Below the pieces are notes generated by a model that saw only the letters and a program-made list of their open reading frames with translations, searched no databases and had not been told where the DNA came from. 64,000 bases of DNA from the NCBI GenBank assembly GCA_949752735.1, contig OX457053.1, forward strand, positions 8,173,813-8,237,812, given 5' to 3'. The translations under genes were made by a program, and so were the position numbers. This DNA comes from Lumbricus terrestris. Lineage: Eukaryota; Annelida; Clitellata; Crassiclitellata; Lumbricidae. Shown one piece after another: positions 42,901 to 54,837 of the stretch. Positions within the stretch are counted from its first letter, which is position 1, and the number at the start of each line of letters is the position of its first letter.

Positions 42901-45900
42901 GATTGTAATGATGATAGTGGCAGTCATTGTCAGATGAATAAATTGAATATGCATGACATTTGGTTTCATATCGGCTTTCATGACAGTTGGGGCCATGATG
43001 ATGATGATAGTGATGATGATAATGACGATGATGACAATGGTGATGACAATGGTGACGACGACGACAATGGTGATGGTGATGACAATGGAGATGACACTGC
43101 TGATGATAATGATGACAATGGTGATGATAATGATGATGATGACAACCATGGTGATGGTGGTGATGATGATGGTGGTGGCGTTATCAATGACGATGGTTTT
43201 TCTTTTCTTCCAGCCACAAGATGACTGTTGACGTTGTCAGTGGTCTCGACATCGATCCTCACATCGAACAAACCGACTTTGACGGTCTTTGTGACAACCG
43301 AGACTGCTGGGTGATGACCTCGTGGGAGCCAAGCGATCAGTTGAGTCGTTTGCAGATCTCTTCTTCTGGCAAAATGGGGTTTTTTTATTCAAATTTATTT
43401 ATCTGGTTTTTTGGTTTGTTTTGGCATCATTCAAATTATTTCTGATTAACATTTCAATTAGTTATTTATTTATTTACTCGGAGCGCTTATTTTGCGCTCC
43501 TTTAAGACTAGCTACTCAGAAGTGCTAGCAACCCAACCTTGTGTACATAGGATGGTCTTAATTCTGGAGAAAAACATTGTGGTGTGATCCATAGGTGCTA
43601 GGCGAAGTAATGACCTTCTAGTACCATGGTCTCGGACTGCCACAGCCCAGCATCATACCTTTGCCTCTGTCGGCCTTTGCTATGGAATGAACCTTCCTGC
43701 TACAACCAGGGCTGAAAGTCGTTTTGAAAAGTTGCCGGGTCTGACTTTTTAAACCGAAACTTTTTCTGGCGACCTTTTTTTGGCCCAAGATTTTCAAAAT
43801 TTAACCTATTTTTTGTATCTGGCAGCCTTTTTTGGTCGTTGTCCAAAAATTGTTAAGCACGCGACCCGGCACCAGCAGGTTGCGAAAACCAATGCCGTGT
43901 CGCGGACCCTGACAGACACAGCTCACTTTCAGCCCTTGCTATAACTCATACTCCGGATCTAATCTACGACCACTACTGTTTCTCCCCATTCGTTGTCTTA
44001 AGATTTCTTTGCACTGGGTTGAACCGTGAGATGCACTTTTTAAGTTCTTGAAATGCTTGTGTAGGATAATAATGCTGCTTATCATATTCTTAATACTTAA
44101 TATTCATAGTACTGCTCATTGTCTTCTTCAGATGCAACAGAAAAGAAACGAAGGAGCAGACGTTTTCCGAAGAAGTAAGCATCGTCGTCAGATGATCTCT
44201 TGTTTAGAAGCAATTTGTCGTTGATTTTAGCTGTAGAATAAACGTCACGGTGAAAGTCGACTGGTTTGAGGGATTTTGGTTGTTCACAGAAGTTTAGCCG
44301 ATGAATGCCAGTCATGGGTTGCTTGATAGCATTGTCGGTGGGTGGGGGTCATATAACTGCCAGGACAAATTTGGTTCGAGGTTTCTGCTGCAGTGTGCGC
44401 CCGCTTGCCATGCAATTGTCTTTAGGTTGTTTAAACTCCTCAAGATATTTTTCTTTTGCCAGGGTTGTGTGTGGGAGGGGAGGGGATGAGCGCTGCTGAA
44501 TGGGTATCTTGAAGTAGAAGAAAAGAGTTCATGAAGCAGCCATGAGTACAAAGTGTTAACGACTTATTGTTCTCGGCTAAGAGCGGGTGACCAGTTTGAA
44601 GAGGACTGCCCTCGTCTCATTTTCCCCACCGACAATGTATGGTAGGTGTACTCGTCGTAGCCGAGTTGGCTAGGGGTTACAGGTGGAGCAGAAATCTTAA
44701 ACCAGATTTCTGCCCCTGGCTGAGCTATGAACCCCGACCTCACGACTAATAGTCCTGTACGTTAACCACAAAACTATATATAGAGTTGTCTTCCATCTTG
44801 TAGAGGCGCTATATAAATCTGAATGAATAATGATTTCGTCGACATGGTGCATTGTTGTTTTGCAGAAAGCGTGGCTTCACGTAAGGAACCTCACGACTCG
44901 ATGTCTTCTGGCTGCTGTGAAGCTCGGAGGTGGAGTTGGAGTAGGAGGACCTGGAGTAGGAGGAGCTGGAGTAGGAGGAGCTGGAGTAGGAGGTGGCTCA
45001 TCCGCAGCTGGAGTCACTCCAGCTGTTGGAAATGGCACCGATGCCAAAGCGGTCGAGTTACGAGATGTTCTGGCGCAGCTGAGGAAAGAACTGGCGGAGT
45101 GCCTGACTCGCTCCGGTCAACTGATCCAGTCGCAGACAAAGGCTCAGACAAAGGTAAGCTGTTTTCCTCCGTATCGTTCTTACAACTTTTTCAGTTCTGC
45201 ACTTTAGTTTCTTGCCTTGCTAAAGAGCTTTTGTGCTTTTATGACAATGTGTTAAACGCCGATTGATCTCAATTATTTTAATCAATTTTATTGTTTAATA
45301 TTAATGCTTTATTTCTTCATAGAACCAATGAACTCACAGACTGATTTTCAGCTAACTCGACCTTTAAGCCATCATTTATATTTCTGAACTTATTATTTTT
45401 TTGGGGGGGCGGACCCGAGGTATCAACGATCTCTCAGGATTTAAGGGGGAATCTGTAGGAGCAGGAAATTTATCTGGACTTCAGGCCTCGTCATCAGGGC
45501 TTGTAGGAAATTTTTATTTTTACTATTATTATTGTTGTTGTTGTTATTACTATTATTATTGTTGTTGCTGTTGTTTTGTTATTTTTTTACCCAAGGTAGT
45601 TCTAATCCCTAAAAATTGTCTGGAGACTGTTGGTTGGTGGCATCTCGAACGATTAAACATCAGCCAATTCTGGCAAGTCGAAAGTTATTGTTATTATTAT
45701 TTTTAATGATATGTATTTGTCATGTCATTGTTCTTCGTTTTATACTGATGAGCATGTGTTTATTTTTTTAGCAGGACTTGTTTTTCGGTCCATACCGCAC
45801 GCGTCTTTCTCCATTTATGACGATGAATCTGGGAGAGAGACTTCTGTCGGCCGTGGATCTGCTGCTGCTTGCAGAACAGCATCAAAATGACCACCAAGGT

Positions 45901-48900
45901 ACGTTCACATCGCACTTGTCATGACTGATAATGACGATTAAAAATTATGATTTTCTAAGTCTAACATGACAGTTTGGATGCTAAAAAATGCACCATTTAA
46001 GCTTTGGCTGTACATAAATATCCTGGCTGACAGGCTCAATAACCCTCTCCCAGCCAAGAGCTGAGACAGGCTCATTGAGCCTGTACCAATCGTACAATCA
46101 GCCCTGCTCCTTACGGGGCTAATTTTTACTGCAATTGGTATAATTGGTATCGGCAAAAATAATCGGTGTCAATGGCAACTCGCCAGATGACAGATGATGA
46201 TTTGGCAATGTGTGCTGGTTGCCTGCTGTCCACCTACTGACGTTCCACTGTGGTCTGCAAAACTTGTAAAAGAAATTGTGGTTATTTTAAGGGCTGTTTT
46301 GTTTTGTTCCAGACACGCCAGAGTTAAAAGAGTCGTCCACTGTTGAAATTACAACCGTCTCTATTAGTGGTGAGCAGTAATTTACCTTATGTTATGTATG
46401 AACGTTCACCGTATTGTCTTGGATGTATGGTAGGTTATTGTCTTGGGTAAACAATAGCTTATTGTCGAATGATTTACGATAGCTTATTGTCGAATGATAT
46501 ACAATAGCTTATTGTCTTGAATATATGATAGTCTTGGATATATGATAGTCTTGGATATACGATAGCGTATTGTGTCTTGGATATATGATAGCTTATTGTG
46601 TCTTGGATACACGATAGGTTATCATCTTGTATCTACCATTGTCTAGTGGTTATCATTTGTCAATAGGATTATTATGGGTTCAACCCCCCCGCCAGGGCAG
46701 AAATTTCTTTGAAGAATTCAGCTCCACTTGGATGTTGCCGCTTTTGATATGAATTCCACAATCTTTCTTTACCTCTTTTCTGCAAGCGCTTAAAGCCCAT
46801 TGTTTTTTTAATCATGATTTCATTGTGGCACGTCAGGAGTGCTTCTGACAGGTCTGGCTTGACATGGTGCTATCTAAATTTGCAGTTGCAATGAGAATCT
46901 ATGCAGCTACGAACGATATTTGCATACATGAGAAATTCTAGACTAATTGCATGATTACTGATAAATGATGCTATATAAATTCTGATTGATTGATGTTTGG
47001 TTGATTAGTATTTGTGTTTTTTTAGATCTTGTCCAGCAGAACAAGCAGCCTCTGGTCGTGGCGGAGGGAAGTCGGAAACGATTTGCGGTCGAGACGCTAG
47101 AAAATTTGGTGCTTTTGGCCGAGGTGTGTTGCGGAGAAAGTGTTGTTTCCTTTTCCGTAGCGTCATAAAGACTACCAAGTGATCTGTCCTTGACAATGCT
47201 TAGAACGAGTTGTAGTCCTTAATGCTGTGGTTCCCAACCTTTCTTGACTCTTGGGCCACTTTTTCTAAGTGGCCCAAGTGGTGGACATGAGGGCCACTTT
47301 TTCTTAGTTGAAGGACATTAGGGGCCACAAAGCTAAAATTTTATTTACTAGCAGCATATAGAATTGTTATAATTGAATCAAAATAGAATGTTTGATGTCA
47401 TTTATAGATGTGAAAATAAAATAATTTGTAATAGAAAATAATTATGTGTTATATCCTGTCCAAATTGTCAATTTTTTCATATTATTTTGTTAATTCTTTT
47501 AGACTCGAGGGCCATTTTGTTAGACCTGGCGGGCCACAGGTTGGAAACCACTGCCTTAATGTAATCGAAAATTGAACTTTTCATATGATTTTATTGTTTG
47601 ATTCAGAAAAGATGACGTAACTTGCAGTGATCTATAATTGTGTTAGCTCTGAGTAGACTTCCCTAGCGGTCGCTAGCGAATTTTTGAAATGAACGAATGC
47701 GTGATTGTTGGTGTCAACGACTTTTTTCTCACGGAAAATACTCGTGGCTATTTGTGAGCCTTTTGCAATCTGATTTTGGACGATGCTTTATAAATATGAA
47801 CATTTAGAATAATTGGCACTCCTGCTCGTTTTAACCAAGGGAGCTTGGGCAGGGTTTATCAGGGGCTAGGGGGGGCTAAGCCTTCCCAAGAAGACCCATG
47901 CGAGGGGTTGAATCCCGAATCAACCTTATGGGACTAACGGTGCTGAACCTGCATCCTTCTAGACTAGACTCCTCTGATCTTAAATTATAAGTTGCTCACA
48001 CCCTACTTTTCTTAACTGTGACTGGGCTGGGAGTGCCTCTGAGTAGGTCTCTTGATAAGGTGCTATATAAATTCTCGGAATGAATTGTGCTATTCAACCA
48101 TCATCCCATGCCATTTAATTAATGAGGTGTTGTCGATGATTGAATACTTGATTGAATATCGAATGCCGTGCTTTTGTTTTAGCATGTTTCTCAGGTAACG
48201 CTCGTCTTGGGCGCTTGTCACGAAATCCTGAAACCGCTGAAAGTTTCACTGACGAAAAAAGGAAAGAAACGGAAGGATGCGAATCCAGGTTTGGTAAGGA
48301 CGACTTCTCGATTGTTCAATGATTTTACTGCAACTGGTCAATGATCGCATTTGACATTCGTTCATTCTATGAATTTATATAGCGCCCTTTCAAGAAATCC
48401 GTTCAGAGGCGCTCCCAGCCCAGTCACGGCAAAAGAAAAAAAGACTTGAGGGATTTATTAAACAATGTTTGATTGGTCAGATATAGTTGTATATTTGAAG
48501 GGAGGTCATTCAGATGGACAGCCCTACAACCGATGAAGCTTAGCGTTGTCTGTCAGCTAAGCAGGCCCGTGGTTGTGACATGTTATGAAAAAGCCCAGCT
48601 TTACCTGCTAGAAGTTTTATGGCATTTGGCTCACGAAAAATACTGATCTGTCATTCGGCTTTTATTTATCAATTCAGAAGTTGTGATGGTTGCTGAAAAG
48701 TCTGTAAAAGCATTTATTTAGGCAGTCAGTGATCATGAATTGCAAAACTTGAATGTTTCTCAAAATATCTTTTTCAGCAGGGTGGATCAACGTTTGAAAA
48801 GTACGACCAACTGCTGACCAGCATCAAGTCGGCTACGACGGATCTTGTCACGGCCTTCGCGGAATTTGTCCCGGCGGAAGACTTGGTTTTCCAGCTGGAT

Positions 48901-49573
48901 GCGCTCCGAATTGAAGACGTGCACCCCCTCCTTCAGGTAGAGAGAGAGAGAGAGAGAGACCCATGATGTCATTTACTTAGGTTTCTTTTTTTCTGGAAAT
49001 AAACTGACTTTTTTTAGTCTGCTGTGTAGATTACCTTTACTGTTTTAATCACCATCACCATGTTAATCACAATTATCATGTTAATTGTCGTTATCACATG
49101 TTAATTGCCATCATTGTGTTAAGTGCCGTTATTGTGTTTATCACCATTGTGACATATTATGACGAAGTCTGGCAACATACGTTTTATCTGCTAGAAGTGT
49201 TAATCACCATTGCCATATTCACTACCATTATTGTGTTAGTTGCCATTTTCGTGTTATTTGCCATTATGTTATTGGCCATTATCGTGTTAATTACCATTAT
49301 AACATTAATTTCCATTATTGTGTAAATTGCCATCACTGGGTTATTTGCAATTACCATCTTAATTACCATTTTAGTGATTATTACCAAAACATATTGTTAC
49401 CGTATGATATAACATTCTTTATTGTTCTTTGTTGTTTCTGCTTGCAGTATGTGGATGAATCGTTTGAGTCAGATATTAGGAAAAAAGTGATGGCCAGCTA
49501 CCAGACGACCATTTGTGAGATGAAGATGTTACTTAGCCAGAAGCAAAAATACCTTGAAAGTCTCAGACTTTGA
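30969..49573 (+). CDS. NAA25: NAA25: NatB auxiliary subunit
   Basis: The TPR-rich scaffold (Mdm20 in yeast) that holds the NAA20 catalytic subunit at the ribosome; NatB acetylates nascent MD, ME, MN and MQ ends. I read 27 exons: 30969-31026, 31896-31981, 32476-32614, 33809-34005, 34175-34274, 34843-34923, 35427-35538, 35937-36029, 36575-36771, 37503-37618, 38151-38219, 38661-38796, 39343-39432, 39995-40105, 40526-40595, 41165-41264, 42079-42126, 42765-42868, 43214-43378, 44132-44174, 44866-45153, 45772-45898, 46313-46369, 47026-47123, 48183-48293, 48778-48936, 49448-49573. They sum to 3081 bp, 1026 residues (about 970 in vertebrates). Diagnostic segments: RRLRPIYDCLDNGNNKKAIQ, NPYYFWAVMS, FGDKPCCFADLRTYL, SSYKYGSFPK and the lysine-rich LTKKGKKRKDA. 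Exon 21 adds a Gly/Val repeat. Donors of exons 8 (GG|GTCGGT) and 19 (GG|GTTTTT) are weak but are the only ones that keep frame; the acceptor of exon 26 is a cagcag tandem. Confidence 0.95.
32365..32453 (+). mobile_element. L2-like tail fragment
   Basis: ggtcacctctgagtagtta, a tatataag block and a (gaat)n tail, ending 22 bp before NAA25 exon 3. Confidence 0.8.
33375..33775. repeat. 20-bp minisatellite in NAA25 intron 3
   Basis: About twenty copies of gccattgtttgttgtcgtaa with substitutions (catt/cagt/cgtt, gtcg/gtca). It ends about 35 bp before exon 4, so it supplies the T-rich stretch ahead of the acceptor. Confidence 0.92.
36787..36970 (-). mobile_element. Two consecutive L2-like tails
   Basis: Blocks at 36787-36860 and 36890-36960 each read (in reverse) ggctgggagygcctctgagtag and a tatataaat-like stretch. 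They start 15 bp after the exon 9 donor. Confidence 0.82.
37142..37391. mobile_element. hAT-like MITE, 250 bp
   Basis: Flanked by TTGCCAAG (37134-37141) and TTGCCAAA (37392-37399), 7 of 8 matching. Ends start cag and end ctg with weak inverted similarity. The interior has the gggggctaagtcccccc and aacccccccaaaa phrases typical of this MITE group. In NAA25 intron 9. Confidence 0.65.
38300..38400 (-). mobile_element. Worn L2-like tail
   Basis: gtggagcgcttctcaaaac, cagaagtgctctcagc read in reverse as a degenerate family tail. NAA25 intron 11. Confidence 0.55.
40183..40463. mobile_element. hAT-like MITE, 281 bp
   Basis: Exact 8-bp duplications AAACGGCT at 40175-40182 and 40464-40471. Ends caaggcc and ggccttg are inverted. 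The interior has gatgaccttttttagtcatcc and ggggggtgtt phrases, shared with the element at 50431-50758. In NAA25 intron 14. Confidence 0.88.
42400..42595 (+). mobile_element. L2-like 3' fragment
   Basis: ggttgggccgggagcgctc-ctgagtag, then acgctacataaat and a gaatgagtgaat tail. NAA25 intron 17. Confidence 0.82.
42988..43190. repeat. (GAT)n / (GATGAC)n simple repeat
   Basis: Imperfect gatgatgat and gatgacaatggt runs in NAA25 intron 18. The long Asp-rich or Ser-rich ORFs across it are repeat artefacts. Confidence 0.93.
43707..43937. mobile_element. hAT-like MITE, 231 bp
   Basis: Ends cagggctgaaagt and actttcagccctt are inverted. Flanks GCTACAAC (43699-43706) and GCTATAAC (43938-43945) differ at one base. 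The end resembles the cagggcttaaagtg family at 9432. NAA25 intron 19. Confidence 0.8.
44655..44830 (+). mobile_element. SINE family C copy with L2-type tail
   Basis: tRNA-like head (gtagccgagttggctaggg), an internal small inverted repeat gcagaaatc...gatttctgc, then ttgtagaggcgctatataaat and gaatgaat. It ends 36 bp before NAA25 exon 21. Confidence 0.72.
46425..46625. repeat. Degenerate gatagcttattgtcttggatata repeat
   Basis: Irregular tandem copies of a unit of roughly 24 bp in NAA25 intron 23, running into the next SINE. Confidence 0.8.
46626..46895 (+). mobile_element. SINE family C copy with L2-type tail
   Basis: tRNA-like head (tgtctagtggttatca, gggttcaacccc), a body with ccgccagggcagaaattt, and a worn L2-type end (gagtgcttctgacaggtc, ggtgctatctaaattt). 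Confidence 0.7.
47225..47553. mobile_element. hAT-like MITE, 329 bp
   Basis: Exact 8-bp duplications CCTTAATG at 47217-47224 and 47554-47561. Ends ctgtggttcccaacc and ggttggaaaccactg match the widespread cagtggttcccaac hAT terminus. The interior repeats a gggccact block. NAA25 intron 24. Confidence 0.92.
47985..48090 (+). mobile_element. L2-like tail fragment
   Basis: gggctgggagtgcctctgag, ataaggtgctatataaatt and a gaatgaat end, shortly before NAA25 exon 25. Confidence 0.83.
48352..48640 (-). mobile_element. L2-tailed repeat in NAA25 intron 25
   Basis: Reverse-oriented tail (tatatagcgccctttcaaga, cagaggcgctcccagccc) continues into caaaagaaaaaaagacttg...gattggtcagat. The same continuation follows the tail at 28430, showing a shared longer element. 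Confidence 0.75.
49050..49385. repeat. About 18-21 bp minisatellite in the last NAA25 intron
   Basis: Variants of gtgttaattgccattat repeat across the intron. ORFs rich in Ile/Val here are artefacts. Confidence 0.85.
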
Positions 49574-50430
49574 TGTCGTCGACTCGCCCTGCGCGAAAGA
49601 CAAACCATCGGCACCTCGCTTGCAGTTTGTCTTTCGAAAAAACGCTTGTCAGTCCTGACTGTAACTGACTGAAAGGTTTGAACAGTCCAACAACGTCAAT
49701 TTGTACATCTTCTCACTTCGTTTTTATCGATATGGGACCTGACTTTGAGAGCGCATAACAGTTCTGTACCATAGGTGTGTGCGTGCGTATATGGCGACTG
49801 AATTCCTTCTTGCTAGCTTGGTGTTGAAGCCCTTGTTAGTCCAGTGATATATCTGACACGGGTCTCTTCTCTGGACGCTTTGCCAGCCCCCCTGTTTTTT
49901 CATCGTTTGAATCACAAGAGAGTTGCTTTTGAGTTGAGGATGGTTTTCGTTTCCTGCTGGAAATTGGAACGTCGTTTGATAAACCCAAAGAAGCATTTCA
50001 CGTACACTGATCAGCTTTTTGATTCTTGTCTTTTTATTTGCTGGTCGCTCCTTCTGAATGTGCTGCTCAATTCATTACGTTAAACTAGTATTTATCGCCG
50101 GACTTGGTTTTGTTAGCGTTCTGTGCAAAACGAGGCTGTATGTTATGTACGGTGTTGAGAACTGTTCTTAGAATTCTGACAAAGAAAATGTGGCCTTACG
50201 TGCGGTTGCGTTTCGAACTGAGGAAATGTGTTGCCACTACTGTGAATGGAATGCCTCTTGTGGCATTAATTATTAATTTATTATTAGTAGGGCTGTACCG
50301 AACGTACGTCTTGGGGCTGAATAGCGTGTCAAATAGCTATTCGATATTTGACTAAATATGAATAGGGGTCATGTGACATCTGTTTCTGCATATGTGGCTG
50401 TTGGAGTGAGTGGACTGAAGTACTGGTAAC
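49574..50430 (+). other. Likely 3' UTR and downstream sequence of NAA25
   Basis: Directly follows the NAA25 stop. No gene recognised. I could not fix a cleavage site; no canonical signal lies close after the stop. Confidence 0.5.
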
Positions 50431-50758
50431 CATAGGCGTAGGGGACATTTCGGCAGTTGGGGGGAAAAATGTTGTTTTTTGCCCGAGAAATCTGCTGACC
50501 TTTTTTTAGTCATCCATCCAAAATCTTAGGATTTCCTCGTCCGAAAAATCTGATGACCTTTTTTTAGTAATTTCCTGTGAATCTTCAGAAAATATGGCTT
50601 TTTACCCCTGTGTGCCCGAAAAAAATCCTCCCGTACCTGTTTGCCCGAAAAAATTCGGATTTTTTTTTCCGTCCATGCCTCTTTTGCCCGAAAAACACAT
50701 TTACCCGAAATTTGGGAGGGCATTTGCCCTCCTTGGACCCCCACCTCCTACGCCTATG
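50431..50758. mobile_element. hAT-like MITE, 328 bp
   Basis: Perfect 12-bp ends cataggcgtagg / cctacgcctatg with exact 8-bp duplications CTGGTAAC at 50423-50430 and 50759-50766. The interior repeats gatgacctttttttagt and ttgcccgaaaa blocks. Same terminus type as 4674-4818. Confidence 0.93.
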
Positions 50759-50766
50759 CTGGTAAC

Positions 50767-53700
50767 TCATTGACATAATACGTACTGTGGTTGCAGACAG
50801 GTCTTGTCTACTGTCTGAACCGTGGTATCACAGTGTCAGTAGTCTCATCTTTGCGTACAGTGACTGAATGTTATCGGTAGACCTATTTCGTTCACTATTC
50901 GTATTCGACTGAAAAGTTGGTCCAATTATTCGTATTCGCCCGAACAGTGATATTCACCTATTTGGTACAGCCCTAATTACTAGTAATGAGTAACTTCTGT
51001 GGTATCAACTGGTGGCTCTTCAGAACTGAGCCATAATTAGGCTGATGAGTTTTGGGTCACTAAAACCAAGCCATAATTAGGCTGATGAGTTTTGGCTCAC
51101 TGAAACCAAGCCATAATTGGGCTGATGTTCTTGTTGACACTATGTGACCATCTGTCCTTACTTTACTGTTACTATTTGCTGCAGTTAAAAGTAAGATTTG
51201 TTAGCTTTGTACGTTTTCACTGAGCGGGCTTTTCGAAAGTTAGTTTGGGAGTATTGCATGCGTGTTTGGATGAATAGGGTTCTTATGTGATAGTGGAAAT
51301 CATTTCTGAAACGAAGCTGCTTTTGGTCCCACCGATTATAGTTACCCATTTTCGCTTACTTAGCAACTTTTTCTTACAACTTCGCTGTCTGAGGGGTTTT
51401 GGGGCATAATTAATTGGGTGGAATTTTAACAAAGGTTTGTAGAAATGAATTTCAAGTTGAATTGACCTGGTAGTAAGTAGGCCTACATGGGACTCAAACT
51501 TAGGAACATGAATATAAGTGGTAGAATTTCGTTCAAGCTTTTTATTTACTTCTGGAACTGACTGTAGAGAATTTGGAAATGAAGCTATTAACATGCCATG
51601 TTGGTTAAAGTCTCGTACAAGAGAACAATGCTTTTATGACAATACAATAGAACTGATAAGATAGATTCCAGTTGTGGCTCGCTGGATGTTTGCTGTGTTT
51701 TGATCATGTTGCTTACATCAAGAACGAGTATGGAAGGCCAGAACTGGTCAAGATCTTGTCTGAATTTTGTTTTTTAATTAGTATTTCTTTGTTAGAAAAA
51801 CTATATTAAAAAATAAAATTTATAAATATAAAAATAAATATTAAATTATGTAATTTAAAATATATAATAAAAAAATAATTAAGAAACATAAAAATATGAT
51901 ATAAAAAAATTATAAGAATAATATTATTTATCATTTGGGTAGCAAATTATGTTCTCAACTCCATAATTTATAATTGCAAGACCAGTGTGCTACCTAACAG
52001 TGAACAGACGGCTGGAGCTAGAGTGTTTTGGGTGTTTGAACATCCTGAAATGAAACAATGTAAAAATGAAATAATGCATTTACTAGCACATGGCGTAAGA
52101 AATAGTGTGTAATGTATTGGCATTTCTGAATAGCTATCCAGTGATAAGCGCTTTAGAAATGTTCATGTTAGATTAGATTATTTAAATCTGAGTGTTATAT
52201 ATCTTTATCTCTTATTCAGAACCAAAAATTAGGTAGGGTTTAAATTCTGAACTCTCCGGTAATTTAGCGCGTACCGTGATCGGCATTGGTTGTTTCTATA
52301 GCATTTAATTTTCTTTCTTTCACAATTTGGTTTCGGTCACCAAAGTTACTGCTCGTCTTGATATTCCAAGAATAGAATTAAGCAAAATGTCAGGATTACT
52401 AGCAGAGATTCGGCAAACTGCTTATCAGAACGTTGGTTCCTTCTTACTTGCTCACCTACTTCGAAATAATTGGCAGAGGCGACAATCAAAGTCGAGAACA
52501 GTCAGAAAGACACGACACAGAAAATACAAATAACTGTTGCTTTATTACATGCTTCATCGCCCCACACTGTTAATCGATTGCGTTCGCAAAAACTGTTTCA
52601 ATCTCGAATATTTTGAAGAGTTTTTGTGCTTGGTTGAATCAGCATCGTTATCGATTGAGTTGAGGATGTCCTCTTGATGCTGTAGGCCTACTTCGATGGA
52701 CCACTGCGATCTGGCTCCACGTCACTTGCAAGTCTCCAGGTCCACCATATTCATCTAATCATTTCGCCCATTCATCCCCCTTCTCATCCCACGGCTCAAC
52801 AACGCACATCACATAAATAATAAAATAAATTTAAAATTAATAATATTGGGCTTGCGGGATTTTATGCCGTGGCGTCCGCGCCAGGGGCCCTCCTGCCTTT
52901 GCGAGGAGCTTACGGGGTTTTAAACCACGCCAGAGGCCCGGCAGGTACTAATACAAGATAAACTACAAACAAAAACAAGAACAAAAACAACACAGAGCCA
53001 CACAACCGTCACTCATCACAATCCCCCTCAGGTCAATCCTCCCAGGTCAATCATGTCAGAAGTCATGCAGCGGTTCCTAAAGTAAGACAGAAAATCCACG
53101 AAGATAATAATACAATGTCATGACAGATAATATTATTAAGTGGTATCATTGTAGGAAGAAATAAAGTAGGCCTGAAAGACTACTATGCTCGGACCAGCTT
53201 GGGTGTGCTTCGTTGGCTAATTGATACAGCCGTTAGCTGGATGGATAGCTAAATGAATGAATGAATGATGGATGAATGAATGAATGGTTGAACACGCAGA
53301 AGAATTAATACATAAATAGATGTAGGTCTATAAACGAAATCGATAAATGAATGAACAAATCGATTCTTGCCTTCATGAGCAATCTCATGAGCTTCGTGCG
53401 TTTGACTCTCGCCTTTCCTCCGACTCGGAATTTCCATCCGGTGACACAGGTCCTCCCAAACTTCCAGACTATCATGCATGTTGCGCCCCCATCTTCGGGT
53501 AATTTTCGTCTTGTTTCCGAATGGTTTCCTATGCCTAAACGAAATAAGACCGAGCATAATATACAATGTACATATAACGTGTCTCTCTAATCTGCGGAAT
53601 TGAGTATCATTAGGCTTATGTGTGCGCCCAAATACTATGTATGCATGACGTCATAATGAGCTTCACTACTCCTTGCCCATAAAAATGACGTATTATAGGG

Positions 53701-54520
53701 TCCAAAAATATAAATGACGTCACGTTGGATTACATTATTTCGTCGTAATGCTGGAGATGACACGCTCACTGTTGCCTTGGCAACAGTCACTGTCTGAGAC
53801 CTAGGCAAAGGCAGACAAAATGACCTTCGAATTCTAGGCCAAACTTTTATTAGTAGGCAAATTTTACAATTCTAATAATTGTAGAGCGGTCCTAATTATC
53901 ACAAACAGTTAACAAGCCAAATTCGTGAACATTCTATGCAGTAAAAAAACCGGAAATGCCCATCGTAAAATAAAATTTTCTAATCTTTCACCTAGGAGAG
54001 CTATTTCTCTTTCTGCTTTACTTCTATAGTCACTTCTTAGAACTTGCATCAATTAAGTTAGGCCTAAATGTAATTTTTCATTTAATAATAGGCCTAATAT
54101 TAGTTCATGTTTGACTAAACTTCTATATATATAGTTATAATGATCGATTATTTTTTATCCTTGAAATGACGACGAAAAAGTTCTCACATATCTGACGAAT
54201 AATTTCTTTTTCACTTCGATGATCGACTTCCGTTCAGTTGTGAAACATCGTTGGTCTTCGTTTTCTTCTGTTTCCACCATCTTTGTCGCATTTTTTGTCA
54301 TCGTTTTAATCGTTTTTGTCGTCGTCTTCTTCGACAGAAATCAACGACGATCCCGAAATTGACGAAAACCAAAGGCATCTACGTCATTTTTGTGATGACG
54401 TCATACTTGAGAATTGTGACGTCAGTTTCAAAAGGAAATCGCAACGGGTGTAGTAAGTAATCCTTTGCGACAGCTTCAATGCTGCGTTTCAATTTCTAAT
54501 ATATTCTATGGTCCTACTAC
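50767..54520. other. Convergent intergenic region, no gene recognised
   Basis: Between NAA25 and filamin. Contains a twice-repeated ccataattaggctgatgagttttgg phrase (about 51030-51120), an AT-rich patch (51800-51930), and a GC-rich island-like fragment at 52850-52950 (ccaggggccctcctgcc) of unknown origin. An ORF pair at 53249-53590 is open on both strands but has no family signature. Confidence 0.5.
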
Positions 54521-54588
54521 CACAGAATAGATAAAGCGTAGTATCATCGGCCAGAGGACTAAACACACTACGCTTTATCTATTCTGTG
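54521..54588. mobile_element. 68-bp palindromic insertion with 7-bp direct repeats
   Basis: Perfect 22-bp arms starting cacagaatagataaagcg surround a 24-bp spacer (54543-54566). CTACTAC occurs directly on both sides (54514-54520, 54589-54595). The spacer is nearly identical, inverted, to 55109-55131. Confidence 0.87.
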
Positions 54589-54837
54589 CTACTACTTACA
54601 ATACAAACTGTATAATTATTTCAGGCCACATTGTAGGTCTCACATCAAATTAATTATTATGTAAGCTGCGTATTATTTCTCAAGTGCATGCTTACTATTC
54701 GCTGAGATCACAGGGAATGAAAGCCAACTCTAGCGTGTAGGCCTAGGCCTATAATTATGAAGACAGCAATCTTTGTCTTTGTATGAGAAGGATTTTCTTG
54801 ATGCATAGCAGCATCAAGGGATCTAATTCGAACATTA

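Noticed and set aside
42853..43271. Long ORFs on both strands across a GAT-rich tract
   Set aside because: They are low-complexity translations of a simple repeat inside NAA25 intron 18.
45401..45706. Plus-strand ORF in NAA25 intron 21
   Set aside because: Covers a dispersed repeat and a (ttattg)n run; the intron boundaries on both sides are clear.
53249..53590. Opposed ORFs of 105 and 79 residues
   Set aside because: Open in more than one frame on both strands, without recognisable domains; a chance effect cannot be excluded.
54251..54460. Plus-strand ORF of 69 residues with a hydrophobic start
   Set aside because: Several frames are open here because of skewed composition (ttc/cgt-rich); no splice or family support.
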